Origin: an uncultured Paracoccaceae bacterium
GTDB taxonomy: Bacteria > Pseudomonadota > Alphaproteobacteria > Rhodobacterales > Rhodobacteraceae
Direction of reading: 5' to 3'
NCBI GenBank assembly: GCA_938038825.1
Contig: CALHST010000152.1
Coordinates: 1 to 21,619 of the forward strand
Length of the DNA: 21,619 nucleotides
The stretch's first letter is position 1, and each line of letters begins with the position of its first letter. The notes below the pieces were generated by a model, which was given only the letters and a program-made list of their open reading frames with translations, was not told the DNA's origin and ran no database searches. Of the stretch, positions 13,456 to 21,132 are shown one piece after another. The position numbers were made by a program, and so were the translations under genes.

Positions 13456-14501
13456 GTGTCGTAGAGCTCGAAAACGTCTGGAAAGTCTTTGGTGAGAAAT
13501 CATCCGAAGCCATGGCTGCGATCGGATCCGAAGGGATCGGTAAGGCAGAAGTATTGGAAAGGTTTGGTGCCGTTGTTGGCGTTAAAGACGCGTCGTTCAA
13601 GGTAGAGAAGGGCGAGATATTTTGCCTGATGGGATTGTCGGGATCCGGCAAATCCACGCTGGTGCGCCACATCAACCGATTGATTGAACCGACAGCGGGC
13701 ACTATCCGCATTATGGGCGACGACATCGGTGCGATGAAAACCGAAGAGCTGCGCGCCACCCGTGCTGACAAGATCGGCATGGTGTTCCAGAACATGGCGC
13801 TGTTGCCGCACCGGTCCGTGCGCGACAATATCGGGTTCGCTCTCGAATTGCGTGGGGTTGATGGATACACCCGCGCGCAGGCTGCGGATCGGGCATTGGA
13901 AACCGTGTCGCTGCATGGGTATGGCGACAGGTTGCCATCAGAATTATCGGGCGGGATGCAACAGCGCGTCGGACTGGCCCGCGCATTGGCTGCAGACCCT
14001 GAAATCCTGTTGATGGACGAGCCCTTTTCGGCGCTTGACCCGCTGATCCGACGCAACTTGCAGGACGAATTCCTTGGGCTCAGCCAAAACCTGAATAAAA
14101 CGACTGTTTTCATCACACACGATCTGGACGAAGCCATTCGTATGGGTGACCGCATCGGAATTATGAAAGATGGCGAGATTGTTCAAATCGGGACAGCCGA
14201 GGACATCGTGACAGCGCCCGTGGATGACTATGTGGCCGACTTCGTGGCGGGCATTTCGCGTCTGAAACTTGTTTCCGCGGCCAAGATCATGACCGGAGTG
14301 GACGAATTCAACGCAAACAATGCAGGCGTTGATCTGTCGAATGGCTGTCCCGAAGCGGCACCGGATGATGATCTTGATACGCTGGTTGGTCTCAGCACCG
14401 GCTCTGACAAACCCGTCCTGATCAAATCAGACGGTGCGGTCGTTGGGATTGTGACAAAAGACACGCTGCTGCGTGGATTGCAGGGAGGGGCCGAGGCATG
14501 A
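13452..14501 (+). CDS. tmoV: ABC transporter ATP-binding protein, ProV-type (probable TMAO importer TmoV)
   Basis: A 349-residue cytosolic ATPase of the quaternary-amine (glycine betaine/proline) importer family. It has Walker A GLSGSGKST (61-69), the Q-loop at Gln113, signature LSGGMQQ (165-171), Walker B LLMDEP (Asp189, Glu190) and the H-loop in VFITHDLDEA. Residues ~14-42 form the extra N-terminal segment typical of ProV/OpuAA ATPases. After ~280 there is a short remnant of the CBS regulatory region, much smaller than the paired CBS domains of ProV. The start overlaps the tdm stop (ATGA) and the stop overlaps the permease start (ATGA), so the three are translationally coupled. TMAO as substrate is inferred from tdm; betaine or choline remains possible. 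Confidence 0.88.
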   Translation: MSVVELENVWKVFGEKSSEAMAAIGSEGIGKAEVLERFGAVVGVKDASFKVEKGEIFCLMGLSGSGKSTLVRHINRLIEPTAGTIRIMGDDIGAMKTEELRATRADKIGMVFQNMALLPHRSVRDNIGFALELRGVDGYTRAQAADRALETVSLHGYGDRLPSELSGGMQQRVGLARALAADPEILLMDEPFSALDPLIRRNLQDEFLGLSQNLNKTTVFITHDLDEAIRMGDRIGIMKDGEIVQIGTAEDIVTAPVDDYVADFVAGISRLKLVSAAKIMTGVDEFNANNAGVDLSNGCPEAAPDDDLDTLVGLSTGSDKPVLIKSDGAVVGIVTKDTLLRGLQGGAEA

Positions 14502-16306
14502 GTGGCGCAGAGCAACGTGAAATTGATGATCGTGACGTTTCAATCGAAACGTTTGTGGAACAGGCGGATCCCTATTACGCCCCGATCTTTGAAAAGGTTC
14601 AGCGCGGCAGCTTGCCGCGGTGGCACCAGAATATTTGGGCGTTGATTGTCCCGTGGGGCTGGGCTGCGGTTCGCGGTGTCTGGCTTTTGTTCTGGGTGTC
14701 CCTTGCCATTGATGTGCTGGCACTTGTTTGCCTGATGCAAGTCATTAAGTTTTCGCCCCTTTTGGCTGAAGCGCAGCTTGATGCTGCGTCCAACTCCACA
14801 CTGGTGGCACGGTATTCCACATGGGTGACAACCTATAGCTGGGCCGCAGCGCTCCTGTTCATCGGCGGACGTCTTTGGATGGGAAGCAGCGCAAACCGTT
14901 GGTATTTCTCGCAATATTCGCGTTGGCGGATTGATCAAGCGGTGCCAAGCGGCGTGAGCATGAAACGGTTGATCATTGGTTTGGTCGTCGTTGCGATCGT
15001 CGCACCTTTGACCACATACCGCGCAACGCAACTGCGTCTGGACGAACGCGCCTGTTTCAACCAAATGCGCGCTGGCGAAGCCGTAGAACAGTTGCTGCCT
15101 GCCTATGGTGCGGGTGATGTCACGTCTCTTATGGGCTCCATGGATACGCAAATCTCGGATATGCAGTCCCGATTTGATGCGTTGGATGCGATCACCAATC
15201 GATCCGAAGCTCAGAACACCGATCGCAGCCAATTGCGCCGTGAACTGCGCGATCTGGTGCGCGAGCGCGAGCAAGTGGGTGATTTCCAGACAATCTCGGC
15301 TGTTGATCGGTTTGATTGTGCCTTCATCGACGATTTCCCCACTTTGGCGCGTCTTGATCCGCCTGCGGACATTACGTATCGCCGCGTCGCAGATGAAGAG
15401 GCGATTGCTGCGGGTGTTGAAGGTGCCACCAAAGTCATCACACAGGTGAAAGACCCGGTCGAAGGCCGTAAAGTCACCATCTTTACCTACTCAGCAGAAA
15501 GCATCGATATCGGCATCAACAAGTTGCGTGCGCAATATGCCGGGTTCTTTGACGCGATGACGAGCGTTCTGCGCCAGTCACTGATCCGCGTGGAAGTGGC
15601 CTTTATGCAAACGCCTTGGCCTGTGGTCGCGTTCCTTTTCCTTGCGCTCAGCTGGGCGTTTGCGGGCCACGGCACGACAGTCTTTGTGGCCGCATCTCTG
15701 GGGTTTTTGGCCCTGTTCGAACTGTGGCAGATCGCGATGCAAACAATGGCGCTGGTGGTCGTCTCGACAGCCGTTTGCGTCTTTGTCGGGTTGCCTGTTG
15801 GCATTTGGATGGCCAAGAACAAATGGTTCCGATGGATTACCGAGCCGATCCTGGACGTGATGCAAACGATCCCCTCGCTCAGCTATCTTGTGCCTGCCGT
15901 TGCCTTCTTTGGCATCTCGCAGCCCCCTGCGGTGCTGGCCACAGTGATCTTTGCGATGCCGCCAATGATCAAGCTGACGGCACTGGGTATCCTTCAAGTT
16001 CCGGAAAGCACGAAAGAAGCGGCCCTTGCCTTTGGCGCATCTGAACGGCAGCTTTTGCGCAAGGTTGAATTGCCCATGTCGATCCCATCAATCATGGCCG
16101 GTTTGAACCAAACCATCATGTTGGCCTTGTCGATGGCGACCATTTCGGCCTTTATTGGTGCCGAAGGGCTTGGCGCGATTGTGACCTCGGCGCTTGGTGA
16201 TGCGAATGCAGGCAAGGGTCTTCTTGCGGGTATTGCCATCGCACTTGTCGCGATGATGATTGACCGTATTCTGAAGGGTATCCGAAACTCCTTCAGCCGA
16301 ATCTAA
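14498..16306 (+). CDS. tmoW: ABC transporter permease, ProW-type with large N-terminal extension (probable TmoW)
   Basis: A 602-residue inner-membrane permease, far longer than ProW (~350). Residues ~47-85, ~110-128 and ~152-172 are membrane segments. A hydrophilic, partly coiled region (~175-360, e.g. RSEAQNTDRSQLRRELRDLV) follows, probably periplasmic. The conserved BPD permease core (~365-600) has several membrane helices and the ATPase-docking EAA loop (EAALAFGASERQLLRKVELP, ~506-525). The GAEGLG motif near 551-556 is typical of betaine/proline permeases. The ATG overlaps the ATPase stop; the binding-protein gene follows after 37 bases. The unusual soluble insertion could engage the binding protein or sense substrate, which is inference. 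TMAO specificity rests on tdm linkage. Confidence 0.86.
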   Translation: MSGAEQREIDDRDVSIETFVEQADPYYAPIFEKVQRGSLPRWHQNIWALIVPWGWAAVRGVWLLFWVSLAIDVLALVCLMQVIKFSPLLAEAQLDAASNSTLVARYSTWVTTYSWAAALLFIGGRLWMGSSANRWYFSQYSRWRIDQAVPSGVSMKRLIIGLVVVAIVAPLTTYRATQLRLDERACFNQMRAGEAVEQLLPAYGAGDVTSLMGSMDTQISDMQSRFDALDAITNRSEAQNTDRSQLRRELRDLVREREQVGDFQTISAVDRFDCAFIDDFPTLARLDPPADITYRRVADEEAIAAGVEGATKVITQVKDPVEGRKVTIFTYSAESIDIGINKLRAQYAGFFDAMTSVLRQSLIRVEVAFMQTPWPVVAFLFLALSWAFAGHGTTVFVAASLGFLALFELWQIAMQTMALVVVSTAVCVFVGLPVGIWMAKNKWFRWITEPILDVMQTIPSLSYLVPAVAFFGISQPPAVLATVIFAMPPMIKLTALGILQVPESTKEAALAFGASERQLLRKVELPMSIPSIMAGLNQTIMLALSMATISAFIGAEGLGAIVTSALGDANAGKGLLAGIAIALVAMMIDRILKGIRNSFSRI

Positions 16307-16343
16307 CTCAACACTCAAGTTCAAAATCAACGGGAGAAACCAA

Positions 16344-17297
16344 ATGAACATGTTGAAAGCAACGGCGCTGACAAGCGCACTGGCCCTGATGGCCGCAGGC
16401 GCATCCGCGCAGGAAAAAGTGACGTTTTCTGATCTAAGCTGGAATGGCGCACAGGCCATCGGCCACGTGTTGTCGACCATCATCGAAACCGAAATGGGTG
16501 GCGATGCGGAAATCGTTTCCGGCATGAACCAAGCGGCTGTTATCATGGCTGGCATGGACAAAGGCGACGGCTCTATCGATGTCTTCACCGACATGTGGAT
16601 GCCAAACCAGCAAGCGCTGTGGGACGAGTATATCGACGGCAACCAGACAGTGAAAACCAACAAGCCGTACAACGGCACGTCCAACATCTATGTGCCAAGC
16701 TATATGGCAGACAAAGTGTCTTCGATCGAAGATCTGAAAAACCCCGAGATTGCTGCAATGTTCGACACGGACGGCAACGGCAAGGGCGAATATTGGGCTG
16801 GTGACGTGACATGGGCGTCCACCAAGCGCTGGCAGATCAAGTTCAAATCCTATGGTCTGGATGGCCTGTGGGAGCCAAACATCGTATCTGCGGACACATT
16901 CAAAGCGGGTCTGGAAGCAGCCTATACGTCTGGCAAGCCACAGTTGTTCTACTATTGGACACCTGAAGCGATCCACGTGAAGTATGATCTGACAGCTTTG
17001 GACGAGCCTGGGCGGTCTGACGGTTGCGAAAGCGTTGATCTGGATGCGGAAGATTGGCTGGAAGTGTCCGAGTTCAACTGCGTGATCGCGTCCAACGAAA
17101 TCTTCGTGGCGTATTCGAAATCACTGGAAGAACGTAACCCGGCAGCGGCCAAAATGTTGTCAAACGTTCAGTTCTCTGGCAACGAGATCAACGGTTGGAT
17201 CGTTGAGATGTTCGAAAACAAGCGTGACCCACGTGAAGTTGCGGAAGACTGGATCGCGGACAACAAAGAAACCGTGCAATCCTGGATCAACGGCTAA
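16344..17297 (+). CDS. tmoX: Periplasmic substrate-binding protein, ProX/OpuAC-like (probable TMAO-binding TmoX)
   Basis: A 317-residue exported binding protein of the quaternary-amine family. The signal peptide ends at ASA|QE (residue ~22). The mature protein is rich in Trp (33, 85, 93, 151, 157, 163, 176, 205), as expected for an aromatic cage binding methylated amines. A loop reading DTDGNGKGE (141-149) matches an EF-hand-like Ca2+ site; I recall a bound Ca2+ near the pocket in the Ruegeria TmoX structure. Cys228 and Cys246 could form a disulfide. GGGAG at 16332-16336 is 7 bases from the ATG, a stronger site than upstream, fitting high expression. Last gene before a strong terminator. Glycine-betaine binding is the main alternative. 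Confidence 0.86.
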   Translation: MNMLKATALTSALALMAAGASAQEKVTFSDLSWNGAQAIGHVLSTIIETEMGGDAEIVSGMNQAAVIMAGMDKGDGSIDVFTDMWMPNQQALWDEYIDGNQTVKTNKPYNGTSNIYVPSYMADKVSSIEDLKNPEIAAMFDTDGNGKGEYWAGDVTWASTKRWQIKFKSYGLDGLWEPNIVSADTFKAGLEAAYTSGKPQLFYYWTPEAIHVKYDLTALDEPGRSDGCESVDLDAEDWLEVSEFNCVIASNEIFVAYSKSLEERNPAAAKMLSNVQFSGNEINGWIVEMFENKRDPREVAEDWIADNKETVQSWING

Positions 17298-17318
17298 TCT
17301 GTCGATTGATTTGAAATG

Positions 17319-17357
17319 ATTATGCCGCGGTTTCTTCACCGCGGCATAATTTTTTTT
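17319..17357 (+). terminator. Strong intrinsic terminator of the tdm-tmoVWX operon
   Basis: A perfect 13-bp stem ATTATGCCGCGGT/ACCGCGGCATAAT (17319-17331, 17338-17350) with the loop TTCTTC runs directly into eight T's (17350-17357). It sits 21 bases after the tmoX stop. One of the clearest regulatory features in the window; it should separate the operon from the genes at 17540 onward. The 182 bases between it and the next gene show no convincing gene. Confidence 0.95.
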
Positions 17358-17539
17358 AAGCGGTAGGCCGAAACGCCAACGCGCTGGGAAAGCGCTGCGG
17401 CGTCTTGTTTTTGACGCGCTGCACATCCGATGCAAAACCTCTCATCGTCCGCCTGTTGTCTGGGCATCCCCCCATGACGGATAGAAGAATTTTCAAAATG
17501 CCGCATTGCAGCTGGCGCACACCCGCGTAACGTGCCGCC

Positions 17540-18883
17540 ATGGCTTTTGTGATTTCTGAATCGACTCCGGTGACGTATCCCGGACCTCTTCCGCAGGCGG
17601 CGGATGTTGTGGTGATCGGCGGCGGTATCATCGGTGTGTGTACGGCGCTGTTTCTTGCGCGGGCAGGGCAGAGCGTCGTTTTGTGCGAAAAGGGGCGCAT
17701 CGCAGGGGAGCAATCTTCGCGCAATTGGGGGTGGATCCGACAAACGGGTCGCGACCCGGACGAAATTCCTATTTCCGCCGAGGCCAATCGCATTTGGCTG
17801 GAGCTTGCCAATGAAACCAATGTGGACATTGGTCTGCGCCAAGTTGGCATCAGCTATTTGGCCAACTCAGACGCGGACTTTGCGCAATACCAAGATTGGT
17901 TGATCCATGCCAAGGCACACGGCTTGGACAGTCGCATGATGTCCAAGACAGAAGTCGCCGCGATGAACCCCAATATTTCGCGCAGCTTTGCGGGGGCTTT
18001 GCACACAGCCAGTGATATGCGGGCAGAGCCTTGGGTGGCGGTGCCTGCTTTGGCGGGCATTGCGCTGCGCGAAGGTGCGACACTGATTGAAAACTGTGCT
18101 GTGCGTGTTCTGGAAACTCGCAGCGGCGCGATTACAGGCGTCGTGACAGAGTCCGGAACCATCCAAACCAATCGCGTGGTTGTCGCGGGCGGGGCTTGGT
18201 CGTCCCTTTTCTTGCGACGACATGGGGTCGAGATCCCTCAGCTTTCAGTGCGCGCATCGGTCTGTGCCACGCAAGCACTTCCCAATATTGGGGACAGCGG
18301 CAGTTCGGATTCCGATGTTGCGTGGCGGCGTCGCGATGACGGGGGATACACATTGGCGGCAGGTGGCTTTCACGAGCTGTTTGTCGGCCCAGACGCGTTT
18401 CGCGCGGTTCCAAGCTACGTCAATCAATTAAAGTCGGATCCCTTTGGACGCCGTTATCTTGCGATGGCCCCTAAGGGTTATCCCGACGCGTGGGGCACGC
18501 CCCGCAATTGGGGTGCCGAGGATGTCAGCCCCTTTGAAAAGCTCCGGGTGTTGGATCCGTCCCCGAACATGAAAAAGCTGCGGCAGGTGGCGCAATCCTT
18601 TTCTGACCTGTTCCCCTCGATCGGCCCTGTAACAATTGCCAAAGCGTGGGGCGGGATGATCGACACAATGCCCGACGAGGTGCCAGTGGTCGATGAAACG
18701 CCAAATATTCGGGGACTTTTCGTGGGAACAGGCTTTTCTGGCCACGGCTTTGGAATTGGTCCCGGTATGGGGCGCGTTCTGGCAGACCTTGCCATGGGGC
18801 GCGATCCGGGTCACGATTTGACTCGTTTTCGTATTGGGCGGTTCTCGGATGGATCCGAGATCACAACTGGCCAAGCTCTTTAA
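17540..18883 (+). CDS. FAD-dependent oxidoreductase, DAO (glycine/D-amino acid oxidase-like) family
   Basis: A 447-residue soluble flavoenzyme. The Rossmann dinucleotide motif VVVIGGGIIGVCTALFLA is at ~23-40 and ends with Glu50 (VVLCEKGR), which binds the FAD ribose; a second FAD-contact segment GEQSSRNWGW lies at 56-65. The C-terminal FAD motif GLFVGTGFSGHGFGIGPGMG is near 395-414. Family members oxidise amines and amino acids (glycine, sarcosine, dimethylglycine, D-amino acids), passing electrons to O2 or a carrier. The substrate is not readable, and there is no obvious histidine at the covalent-FAD site of dimethylglycine dehydrogenase. ATG 17540 has no good Shine-Dalgarno. Probably co-transcribed with the M20 gene 18 bases downstream; closeness to tdm-tmo hints at, but does not prove, methylated-amine work. 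Confidence 0.88.
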   Translation: MAFVISESTPVTYPGPLPQAADVVVIGGGIIGVCTALFLARAGQSVVLCEKGRIAGEQSSRNWGWIRQTGRDPDEIPISAEANRIWLELANETNVDIGLRQVGISYLANSDADFAQYQDWLIHAKAHGLDSRMMSKTEVAAMNPNISRSFAGALHTASDMRAEPWVAVPALAGIALREGATLIENCAVRVLETRSGAITGVVTESGTIQTNRVVVAGGAWSSLFLRRHGVEIPQLSVRASVCATQALPNIGDSGSSDSDVAWRRRDDGGYTLAAGGFHELFVGPDAFRAVPSYVNQLKSDPFGRRYLAMAPKGYPDAWGTPRNWGAEDVSPFEKLRVLDPSPNMKKLRQVAQSFSDLFPSIGPVTIAKAWGGMIDTMPDEVPVVDETPNIRGLFVGTGFSGHGFGIGPGMGRVLADLAMGRDPGHDLTRFRIGRFSDGSEITTGQAL

Positions 18884-18901
18884 CATTTCAGGAGACCTAT
18901 C

Positions 18902-20068
18902 ATGCCCGTCAAAAACCGTTTCGCGGAACTGCACGATGAAGTCACCGCATGGCGGCGTGACATTCACGAACACCCCGAAATTCTGTTCGAAACGCACCGG
19001 ACTTCGGCGTTGGTGGCCGAAAAGTTGCGTGAATTTGGCTGTGATGAGGTGGTCGAAGGGATCGGACGGACCGGAGTCGTTGGTGTGATCAAAGGCAAGT
19101 CCGACACATCTGGCAAAGTGATTGGTCTGCGTGCAGATATGGATGCACTGCCGATCCACGAACAAACCGGGCTGGACTATGCCTCCAAAACGCCCGAGGC
19201 GATGCATGCTTGTGGGCATGATGGTCACACAGCCATGTTGTTGGGTGCGGCGAAATACTTGGCCGAGACGCGCAACTTTGATGGCACCACAGTGGTGATT
19301 TTCCAACCCGCCGAAGAAGGCGGCGGCGGTGGACGCGAGATGTGCGAAGACGGCATGATGGATCGTTGGAACATCCAAGAGGTCTATGGCATGCACAACT
19401 GGCCGGGCAAACCAACGGGATCTTTTGCGATCCGGTCTGGCCCGTTTTTTGCAGCAACAGATATTCTTGAGATCGAATTCGAAGGTCTGGGCGGGCACGC
19501 GGCAAAACCTCAGGAAACTGTGGACACAACGTTGATGGCCGCCCAAGCGGTGACAGCAATCCAGTCGATTGTCAGCCGTAACGCAGATCCCATCGACCGG
19601 ATTGTGGTGTCGATTACCTCTTTCGAGACATCCTCCAAGGCATTCAACGTGATCCCGCAGAAAGTGTTCCTAAAAGGCACTGTGCGTACCATGTCGCCGG
19701 AAATGCGGGATCTCGCGGAAAAACGCATTGGCGAGATTTGCAACGGAATGGCGGCCACCTTTGGGGGAACTGCCACGCTGAAATACAATCGCAATTACCC
19801 GGTCATGGAAAACCACGACGAACAAACGGAATTTGCAGCAGACGTTGCGCGCAGTGTGAGCGGTGATTGCGAAGAAGCGCCCCTTGTCATGGGCGGGGAA
19901 GACTTTGCCTTTATGCTGGAAGAACGTCCCGGTGCGTACATCCTTGTGGGCAATGGCGACACAGCGGCGGTGCACCACCCGGAATACAACTTCAATGACG
20001 ATGCCATTCCTGCGGGTTGCAGTTGGTGGGCGGGCGTTGTGGAACAACGTATGCCAGCGGCGAACTGA
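18902..20068 (+). CDS. M20 family metallo-amidohydrolase (HipO/amino-acid deacylase-like)
   Basis: A 388-residue cytosolic dinuclear metal hydrolase of the M20D type, which removes acyl groups from N-acyl amino acids (hippurate, N-acetyl amino acids, auxin conjugates). Metal ligands are visible: Cys104 and His106 (MHACGHDGHT), catalytic Glu138/ligand Glu139 (QPAEEG), His165 (GMHNWP), and His358 or His359 near the end. The lid/dimerisation domain includes GLGGHAAKPQ (195-204). GGAG about 8 bases upstream supports ATG 18902. It follows the FAD oxidoreductase by 18 bases, and the pair may deacylate then oxidise one substrate (inference). It ends 2 bases from the convergent glycosyltransferase stop, leaving no room for a separate terminator. 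Confidence 0.92.
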   Translation: MPVKNRFAELHDEVTAWRRDIHEHPEILFETHRTSALVAEKLREFGCDEVVEGIGRTGVVGVIKGKSDTSGKVIGLRADMDALPIHEQTGLDYASKTPEAMHACGHDGHTAMLLGAAKYLAETRNFDGTTVVIFQPAEEGGGGGREMCEDGMMDRWNIQEVYGMHNWPGKPTGSFAIRSGPFFAATDILEIEFEGLGGHAAKPQETVDTTLMAAQAVTAIQSIVSRNADPIDRIVVSITSFETSSKAFNVIPQKVFLKGTVRTMSPEMRDLAEKRIGEICNGMAATFGGTATLKYNRNYPVMENHDEQTEFAADVARSVSGDCEEAPLVMGGEDFAFMLEERPGAYILVGNGDTAAVHHPEYNFNDDAIPAGCSWWAGVVEQRMPAAN

Positions 20069-20070
20069 CC

Positions 20071-21132
20071 TTAGGTTCCGGAAAGCAGGTCGCGGTACAC
20101 AGATGTGATCGCGGCCGCTTCTTTTGTGATACTGAAATGTTCCGTCGCGCGGCTGCGGGATGCGGCGGACCATTGTGCGTGAAGCCGAAGGTCTTGCAGG
20201 ACTGTGTCCGCGGCGTCGGCTATGGCAGCGGTATCTTCGATATCGACCAAGCGCCCTGTTTCGCCGTCTTTGATCAAATCCTCAAATGCGCCGACACGCG
20301 TCGCAATTGCGGGCACGGCGCACGACATCGCCTCGAGAGGGGTGAGGCCGAAACCTTCCCACCGTTGGGGCGCAATATAAAGATCCAAGGCTTGGAAATA
20401 CCCGGTGATCTGAAAATCCGGGGCTTCGGGCAAAAACAGGATCCGATCCGCCAATCCGGCGTCATAGGCCTGTTGCTTTAAGCCATCCAAAAAGGCTTGG
20501 TCCTTGTCCGCGACCCCCCCCATCATGACAGCCACCACACGGGGATGTTTGGGCAAAACCCGCACCATGGCGTCGATGAAGATATCGTTGCCTTTTTGTG
20601 GTCGGATCCGGCCAAAGCACCCAATCAAGGGACCAGATGCAGGCAGCCCAAGAGACGCACGCAAGGCGGATTTGTCCGGGACTGGGTGAAAAACATCTGT
20701 GTCGATCCCATGATGAATGACATGGTGCGGCACCTCTAGGTATTGCGCCGACTTGGCCGAGGTCGCAATCACATGGTCCATTTGGCGCAACAGCCATTTG
20801 GTATACCCCGAATGATCGCGCTGCGCGGCAGACGTGAACAGCAGTTTCAGCTTTTTGCGCAAAACATGCTTCAGGACGATCCCCACCAGCATTTCTGAAT
20901 TGCGCCGTGCGTGCCAAACACGATGCCCGGACGGCCCGCGCGCGGACATGGTCAGAAGTTTGGCAAACGGCACTTGTGGTACATCATCTGGCAGACGGGA
21001 TTTGGGGCCACTGGTGACGATGCCGATACTGCGCGCCTGAATGGGTACAAGGCGGATGACCGTAGACGACACGCCGCTCATCCGTTTTTTGAAATTGGGG
21101 GCAATGACGTCGATTTCAGACAGGTCAGGCAT
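20071..21132 (-). CDS. GT4 glycosyltransferase, probable LPS-core (LpcC-like) enzyme
   Basis: A 353-residue GT-B fold glycosyltransferase of family GT4. The C-terminal Rossmann half holds the nucleotide-sugar contacts FGRIRPQKGND (173-183) and the family E-x7-E motif (Glu259 to Glu267 in RWEGFGLTPLEAM). No membrane segment is seen; peripheral action at the inner face of the inner membrane is expected. The start ATG 21132 lies 8 bases inside the upstream waaA gene (ATGCCTGA), showing tight coupling. In Rhizobium and relatives an LpcC mannosyltransferase adds the first core sugar to Kdo, and the waaA linkage supports a similar role, but the donor sugar is not readable here. Confidence 0.9.
   Translation of the reverse strand: MPDLSEIDVIAPNFKKRMSGVSSTVIRLVPIQARSIGIVTSGPKSRLPDDVPQVPFAKLLTMSARGPSGHRVWHARRNSEMLVGIVLKHVLRKKLKLLFTSAAQRDHSGYTKWLLRQMDHVIATSAKSAQYLEVPHHVIHHGIDTDVFHPVPDKSALRASLGLPASGPLIGCFGRIRPQKGNDIFIDAMVRVLPKHPRVVAVMMGGVADKDQAFLDGLKQQAYDAGLADRILFLPEAPDFQITGYFQALDLYIAPQRWEGFGLTPLEAMSCAVPAIATRVGAFEDLIKDGETGRLVDIEDTAAIADAADTVLQDLRLHAQWSAASRSRATEHFSITKEAAAITSVYRDLLSGT

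Noticed and set aside
13157..14155. 332-codon open frame on the minus strand
   Set aside because: Fully antisense to tdm and the ATPase gene, with Ser/Arg/Pro-rich low-complexity translation and no recognisable domain; a shadow frame.
13452..17297. Plain osmoprotectant (glycine betaine) ProVWX operon
   Set aside because: Not excluded, but less likely: the operon is led by a demethylase-type fusion, the ATPase lacks full CBS domains, the permease is unusually long and the binding protein has a calcium-type loop.
17358..17539. Small gene, or remnant of a minus-strand gene, between the tmo terminator and the FAD oxidoreductase
   Set aside because: Open frames here run on antisense through the oxidoreductase gene, show no recognisable motif, and lack a convincing start with a ribosome site.
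18428..19546. 372-codon open frame on the minus strand
   Set aside because: Antisense to the well-supported FAD oxidoreductase and M20 genes, Cys/His-rich translation without family motifs; a shadow frame.
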